Positions 47,801 to 64,000 of a stretch of DNA of 64,000 nt are shown here, piece after piece. Each line of letters starts with the position of its first letter. The first letter of the stretch is position 1. Source of the DNA: Amyelois transitella. Taxonomy: Eukaryota > Arthropoda > Insecta > Lepidoptera > Pyralidae. Where the stretch lies: the NCBI RefSeq assembly GCF_032362555.1, contig NC_083525.1, positions 7,859,501 through 7,923,500 on the forward strand, in the 5' to 3' direction. Position numbers and translations under genes: made by a program. The notes below the pieces were generated by a model, which made no database searches, was not told the origin of the DNA, and saw nothing but the letters and a program-made list of their open reading frames with translations.

Positions 47801-50617
47801 CATGTTACATAAGTTTGATAATAAGATAACAAATTCTCACATACAGATAAATGGCAAAACAACGGAAGCTACCATATGCATAAATCTGATCCAAATTTGA
47901 AAACAGAAATTTTGTAGAGAAATAAATAAATTATAAAAAAAATTGCTTTACACCACAGAGACAGAGCATGATCATAAACGGACGCTCACGCTTTACGGAC
48001 GCATTTATATAGGTATTGTTCGAAAATAAACCAGAATCCCCTTTTCTGTCTCATCTTTGCGTCTGTGTTTCTGTAATCTCTTTCCTGTTTATTAAGTCTG
48101 CAGCGCAGTTTTTCAATCATTGGCACGCATTTAAACTTTATCGACGTCCAGATTTTTATCTGCCTGCCTATCTACTTAACTAAGTACTACACAGATAGAT
48201 CAATCTTTCATCTTTTAACACGTTAGACGTCCACATTTCTATTCTGAATTTGGATAGTTGTGAAGTTGAAGTTGTTGAAGAAAATGCTGTAGTAGAGTTT
48301 GTTACCGCTTCTTCTGCACTGACGCTTTGGACGCGGCAACTTAGTTTAAAGTAATTTATTTAACGTCAACCAATGTTGTGAAACCAAAAGATGACAATTA
48401 TTAAGTGATATGAAGTGTCCTATAATGATAAAGAAATTTTGAATTTGAATAAATGAAAACCAACTTAGCCACGCAATGGGCAGCTGTGATGACCCAATTA
48501 TGGTGTATGATGGAACCTCCACAGGAAGAAACGCCGCCAGCGTTGCTGACCATGCGCAGACTGATCTGGTGAGGAATCTGACCATCAGCCGCTTCCCATC
48601 CTGCCACGATTCTGCCTGAAAGATAGAAGCTGTTGAACTCTAAGGTTGAGCTGAGGATTCAGCGACAATAAGGTCCAGGGAAGGGTGTAAGAGAGGGAGA
48701 GCTGATAGAGGAAGTCATTTAGACCATGAACTAAAGTTTTAACCGGAATTAAAGATACCCTATGTCCTTCTCCACCAGAGTCATAATTATATTCTAAGTT
48801 ACTTGACTAGCTGTGCCCGCGACTTCGTCCGCGTGGAATAATTATTTTGGGCATCATTGAAACCCTCAAGGATGAATTTTCCCCCATTTTTCACATTTTC
48901 CATTATTTCTTTGCTCCTTTTTTTATACATTTTTAATTATATTGAAAGTTACTTGACTAGCTGTGCCCGCAACTTCGTCCGCGTGGAATAGTTATTTTGG
49001 GTATCATTGAAGCCCTCAAGGATGAATAATTTTCCCCGTTATTTTTTCACATTTTCCATTATTTCTGTGCTCCTTATAGTTGCAGCGTGATGTTGTATAG
49101 CCTAAAACCTTCCTTGATAAATGGTCTATTCAACGCAAAAATAATTTTTTAAATGGAACCAACCAGTAGTTCCTGAGATTAGCGCGTTCAAACAAACAAA
49201 CTCTTCAGCTTATAATATTAGTATAGATATTTCAAGAAGATTAATTCAGTAGGTAAACCCGTAAGAGGTAATAAAAAAACAATTTTTTTTTTCGCATTTA
49301 TAGTACCTATTGGTTGGGATGGAATATAAAGGTCATAACGTTTTTGTGCCTTACCCTGTCTGACTTCTTCGATGATAGCAGGCTCAGACGTAGGAATGGG
49401 CTGCACCTGATAAAAAAGAGTGTCACGTCTTTATTACTTGCGAGGTTGACAGGGTCCTCTCACTTTTTATTGGAATATATCAATCTGATGGTATTCGCTC
49501 GATTGATCTTCCTTGGGAAACTCCTGGGGGCAGTCGATGTATAAGCACAATGATGAGTAAGTATATCGAAAATGTCACGAAAGACAGGAGTTTCAGTTAC
49601 CGTTAGTAATTCCGTAATGTAAAAAAACCGGCCAAGTGCGAATCGGACTCACGCACGAAGGATTCCGTACCGTCATCATGTTTGTTCCTTTAATATTTAT
49701 TTAAGTATATTCATGTTTCTACATGTTTATTAAAATCGACCAAAAAATTGCTTATAAATTAGTTGTGTAAACACTTTAATATTTACTTTATTCTAATATA
49801 ATTATTTATTTGAAAGGTAATATACAAGTCAATATTCTGTGAAAATTTTAGACATCCACCTGTTACCGTTATTAATATTGAGCAAAACATCACGAAACAA
49901 CTCACGTTATATTTTAACCCCATTAAATCCCATTAATTTATATATTTAAATCAATTTCTATTTTGTTAAAGCGGCAACGGTACCTAATACATAATTTGAG
50001 ATAATTTTCATTTTCTACTTTAACTTGGTGACAGACAGCTGAGACTTTGTAATAGCGTCCCGTTTTTACCTTTTGCGACGGAACCCTAAAAACAACGTAA
50101 CACACAAATTGATGATAATGCCATTAAAATTCTTGATGTCCATGATTGGACATTTTCTTCCTCCTGGCTTAAGTCCCGGTTGCATCCTCACCTCTCTGGA
50201 GAAGAGCCCGGGGTATGCCTTTGGTCATGGATCCTACAATTGGGTGAGTCAAGTTTTTACATGAGACTCCCATCTGACCTCCGCAACCTTTGCAGGTAAA
50301 CCTAACACATATTGGATCCAGGTTACACATCCAGTTGCCTGAATGTGCAGGTTTCATCACGACGTTTTCCCTCATCGTAAGAGCAACGATTAGTATTGAA
50401 ACTAATGTACCTACTTAACTTTGAAAATAGTCATTGATACATAGTCGAAGTCGGATTTGAACCTGTGCCTTTCTGAGCATCACGCATTTTAACCAGGCAC
50501 TTTACCGATTCGATTATCGACTCTCTGTTACAACCGATTGGACAAAGTCGTCGCTATAAATCTTACCTGACCAAACCCAATGAGACACAGCACACCAACA
50601 AAATATACGCCCTGCAT
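44828..50617 (-). CDS. Secreted chymotrypsin-like serine protease (S1 family)
   Basis: Eight minus-strand exons: 50567-50617, 49355-49406, 48465-48615, 47512-47678, 47145-47252, 46434-46582, 45882-45990, 44828-44994, all GT..AG and in phase, giving 317 residues. The signal peptide is MQGVYFVGVLCLIGFGQ. A short propeptide ends at the activation site GRIVAG (residues 35-40). The catalytic triad is His81 (ITAAHC), Asp127 (TDDIALI) and Ser229 (CQGDSGGPL). The S1 pocket base, six residues before Ser229, is Ser223, as in chymotrypsin rather than the Asp of trypsin. The usual SGWG is SGYG (166-169). After the final helix there is an acidic tail of about 30 residues not typical of digestive chymotrypsins. 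By family knowledge it is a secreted zymogen, possibly digestive or in haemolymph; the exact role is not decided by sequence. Minus-strand AATAAA signals lie at 44775-44780 and 44813-44818. Confidence 0.93.
45034..45770. repeat. Family A (-) and family E (+) in protease intron 7
   Basis: 45034-45296 is reverse family A, nearly full, with a diverged head (ggtgccgagaaccgcaccac). 45590-45770 is a forward family E. Confidence 0.85.
46206..46425 (-). repeat. Family A SINE-like element (reverse) in protease intron 6
   Basis: It runs from a long (CATA)n tail through the internal blocks and stops 9 bases before the donor of exon 6, so the head half is lacking. Confidence 0.85.
46955..47125 (+). repeat. 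Family H interspersed repeat in protease intron 5
   Basis: It contains gccaggcttagtcttgtctg, the gacgatattgagtcggatgt block and gatgtcaccat. It matches the repeat at 58490-58895. Confidence 0.65.
48275..48458 (+). repeat. Family D interspersed repeat in protease intron 3
   Basis: It contains ttgttaccgcttcttctgca, ctgacgctttggacgcggc, gtcaaccaatgttgtgaaac and ends in aaattttgaatttgaat, just before the donor of exon 3. It is related to family E through the paired ccgcttc / gaagcgg blocks. Confidence 0.8.
48796..49230 (+). repeat. Family C, partly duplicated in tandem, in protease intron 2
   Basis: The segment agttacttgactagctgtgc and its downstream cccgcgacttcgtccgcgtg block occur at 48796 and again at 48947. 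Only the second copy continues to the normal end (ataatattagtatagat). Confidence 0.8.
49621..50092 (+). repeat. SINE-like repeat (ggccaagtgcg family) in protease intron 1
   Basis: It starts aaaaccggccaagtgcgaat, cggactcacgcacgaagg, and ends gtttttaccttttgcgacgg aaccctaaaa. I know this start and end pair from widespread lepidopteran repeats. The internal part is AT-rich. Confidence 0.75.
50160..50520 (-). repeat. Family B SINE (reverse), nearly complete
   Basis: It contains cctcacctctctggagaaga, the cgcaacctttgcaggtaaac block, cacatccagttgcctgaatg and the head ctttaccgattcgattatcg. It sits in protease intron 1 between exons 1 and 2. Confidence 0.85.
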
Positions 50618-51370
50618 GATGGCCACCTAATTATCAACTGGTCTAATTACCTTAATTATAATTATCCGAATATTATCTGGCAGAATAATCAGGCAGGAAT
50701 AAGGATTATGGTCACGATTTATCTTAATTCCATGATTTTATTAAATGAGTGATTATGTTCAGAGTATGTTATTCGTCATAGATATGTAATTAAGTATATG
50801 ATAATAGAGATAATTAGAGTGACGTTATTCTAAGTTATGGATTAAGGTATTGGTAGGTACTTGGTAGCCGACTAAAAAGGGTGAAGGGTGGGAATCAAAT
50901 TTTGTACTTAGGGACTTACTTTAGGGAAAAAATCTTGAGGAAACATCTACATATACATAAGCAACTAGGTGTATCTTTACAGATAATCTTTACTTTACAT
51001 TATTTATTATTGTTGTTAGGCAGTACACCTACAAAGGTTGCGGCGGTCATACGGGAGTCGCTTCGTGTAAAGATCTGATTAATTGACGTAGTCATAGTCG
51101 TACCTTAGGCTTCTCTCCACAACTTAGAAATTTTATGGTTTAAGATATGTATGTCTCAAAAAGAATCTTTACAATTCATTTACATACATTAGACAAAATT
51201 TTTTTTACTCAAAGCAATCACCATTACGGAGTAGACAGAGCTTAGAGGTAGTGGAAACAAAGCCAATAAGATTTTATGGGCGTAAACATGGCCATAAAAG
51301 TTTACGGTATGATTTAGATGCCTTAGCGTAGCCCAACTAAAAACATGCGCATAAAATAACGTTAATCATT
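50618..51370. other. Intergenic, protease upstream region
   Basis: The protease promoter presumably lies just above 50617. A partial family B body is at 51005-51110. Otherwise AT-rich with no recognisable gene. Confidence 0.5.
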
Positions 51371-52096
51371 TTTTTTTTTTTTTGGAGTATAGTATATAGA
51401 ACTTTATTTATCAAAATATTACAAAATATTCACAACAGCTTCGTCAACATCAAGGTAATACAAAATAGAAACAATCACCAAACAAACAAATACATTTAAT
51501 CAAAAATACCACCCCGGACTGCACCCGGCTCAAAAGTACCCATTAAACTCGCCGCATTCCCTCTTTGGATAGCTATGGAGAGCCTTTGCACCAGGTACCA
51601 TCCCGAGCGGTAGTTATAACCACGTGCCCTTAAACGCCGTCCTATCTCACCAATAAAGAGCCTCGCCTGAGGACACCATGGACCGGCTGTTTCTACGGCC
51701 ACCGGAACAAACTCATACTGAGTTGTTAGAACCGAGTATTTATTAATCTTTTGTTCAGCAGCCATCTTAGCGGCTGCGCCGGGTGTACGCTCAGTGTTAG
51801 TGAGATAGGACGCCGCATACGTGCTAACGCACGTCGCGTCCCACAACAGGCAACGTCCTCTCTGCCACGGCACCAGAGTGAGTCCATCAGGTCGCTTCCC
51901 GTCCGTACGCGACAGGCCCGGCGGTTCCAGCTGACAAGGTATATTGGCAGATATTAAAGCCCTTCGTATAATGTCATTTAACGAGTGATGCCGCGACAGA
52001 CGACCCGCACAACGTGCGCACCCGAGAGCATGGTACCCATCGGCCTCCACCGTCTTCCCACAAATACAGAGAAGAGGTTGACACACAACGCACCCC
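51371..52096 (-). mobile_element. 5'-truncated LINE insertion with perfect 13-bp TSD
   Basis: Minus-strand element: T13 at 51371-51383 is its poly(A) tail, and the truncated 5' end is at 52096. The direct repeat aacgttaatcatt lies at 51358-51370 and 52097-52109 without a mismatch. This is the signature of target-primed reverse transcription by a 5'-truncating non-LTR element. Confidence 0.93.
51496..52095 (-). pseudogene. C-terminal part of a retroelement protein
   Basis: The open frame of about 200 codons has no real start because the element is 5'-truncated; the frame enters from the flank. It carries a Cys/His cluster (CICGKTVEADGYHALGC), then SRHHSLNDIIRRAL, GKRPDGLTLVPW, LLWDATCV and IGEIGRRLRARG. 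I know this combination as the C-terminal region of insect retroelement polyproteins downstream of reverse transcriptase. The spaced acidic residues of RPDG and WDATC recall a nuclease fold, which is inference. No in-frame stop interrupts it, so the insertion is young. Confidence 0.75.
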
Positions 52097-52367
52097 AACG
52101 TTAATCATTGTATGTCAATGTCGAAGTTGACTTTGACGTTTAGATCAGCTGGTAGCTAGTATTATGTTCATTGCATTTTAATTCATATTCCTTAAACCTT
52201 AAGCTGAAAATTTAAATAACCACAGATTGTTCATTTCACTGTATTTTACATTATTGCACAATTAAATATATACTTTGTTTTCTTCAAAAATTTATGTTTT
52301 GTATAGATGATGTTGCATTAATTAGTGACAAATGATATAAAGTTTATCTTGTAAATATATCGAACTA

Positions 52368-63525
<11,158 letters not shown>

Positions 63526-63564
63526 GTATAGTCGCCCATACATACATACATCCCGGCCAGGGCA

Positions 63565-64000
63565 AGATGAGACAAGAACTTTTTCTGATTGGCCTGGGTC
63601 TTGGATATTTATCTATATAAGTATAAGTATTTATTATAAAATATAGTATCGTTGAGTTAGTATCTCGTAACACAAGTCTCGAACTTACTTCGAGGCTAAC
63701 TCAATCAGTGTAATTTGTCCCGTATATATTTATTTATTTATTATACATACATAAAATCACGCCTCTTTCCCGGAGGGGTAGGCAGAGACTACCTCTTTCC
63801 ACTTGCCACGATCTCTGCATACTTCCTTCGCTTCATCCACATTCATAACTCTCTTCATGCAAGCTCGGCGGTTTCTGGTCGTCCATACTAATAATTTAAA
63901 TCGACGGCCTCTGTAGCGCAGCGGTAATACGCTTGTCTGTGGCACCGGAGGTCCCGGGTTCGAATCCCGGCCAGGGCATGATGAAAAAAGAACGTTTTCT
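63565..64000. repeat. Family F body (+), RTE-end (-), family F head (+)
   Basis: 63565-63735 is family F from cccggccagggcaagatgag to gtgtaatttgtcccgtatat. 63745-63890 is a reverse RTE-end copy. 63903-64000 is a second family F head with A box tagcgcagcggtaa and B box gggttcgaatcccgg, cut by the window end. It appears that the reverse RTE-end separates two tandem F copies. Confidence 0.82.

Noticed and set aside
63903-63978. tRNA gene with A and B boxes
   Set aside because: The acceptor stem does not pair and the sequence continues as the family F SINE body seen at 42811. It is tRNA-derived, not a tRNA gene.

Overview
This is nuclear DNA from an insect, most likely a moth or butterfly. The genes have many short coding exons separated by introns packed with short interspersed repeats, and the AT-rich spacers carry dense (TATG)n/(CATA)n tails. 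The retrotransposon families resemble those I know from Lepidoptera. No bacterial-type gene, operon, CRISPR array or rRNA was found. Species cannot be named from the sequence.

Layout. At 349-1695 (+) lie the last two visible coding exons of a MADF/BESS regulatory protein. From about 1.7 to 26.7 kb there is no host gene I can support, only mobile-element remnants: SINE-like copies, a MITE at 8.2 kb, a perfect 209-bp inverted repeat at 16.8-17.3 kb, and an Ac-like hAT MITE at 18.2-18.8 kb with arrays of AATCGATT. A complete hAT transposon with an uninterrupted 748-residue transposase occupies 26737-29794. A four-exon THAP-domain gene lies on the minus strand at 33126-34485, and its stop codon lies in a MITE. 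A possible terminal exon follows at 35510-35703 (-).

The right-hand 27 kb holds three well-supported host genes. HSPBP1, an Hsp70 nucleotide-exchange factor, has six exons at 37643-43358 (+). A secreted chymotrypsin-like serine protease has eight exons at 44828-50617 (-). SelO, a mitochondrial-type protein adenylyltransferase, has nine exons from 52368 (+) and runs off the right edge. All three are interrupted mainly by repeat insertions. A 5'-truncated LINE with perfect 13-bp target duplications sits just upstream of SelO. A CR1/Jockey-like LINE with an open reading frame of about 860 codons lies in SelO intron 8.

Repeat families are given working letters here: A (SINE-like, 5' gccgtgtggttcccgg, 3' (TATG)n); RTE-end (the 3' end of an RTE-type LINE, also ending in (TATG)n); B and F (tRNA-derived SINEs); C; D; E; H. 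Families A and RTE-end share the same 3' end, which suggests that A is mobilised by the RTE element. The genes do not form a pathway. Their arrangement is an ordinary insect gene neighbourhood with heavy transposon traffic.
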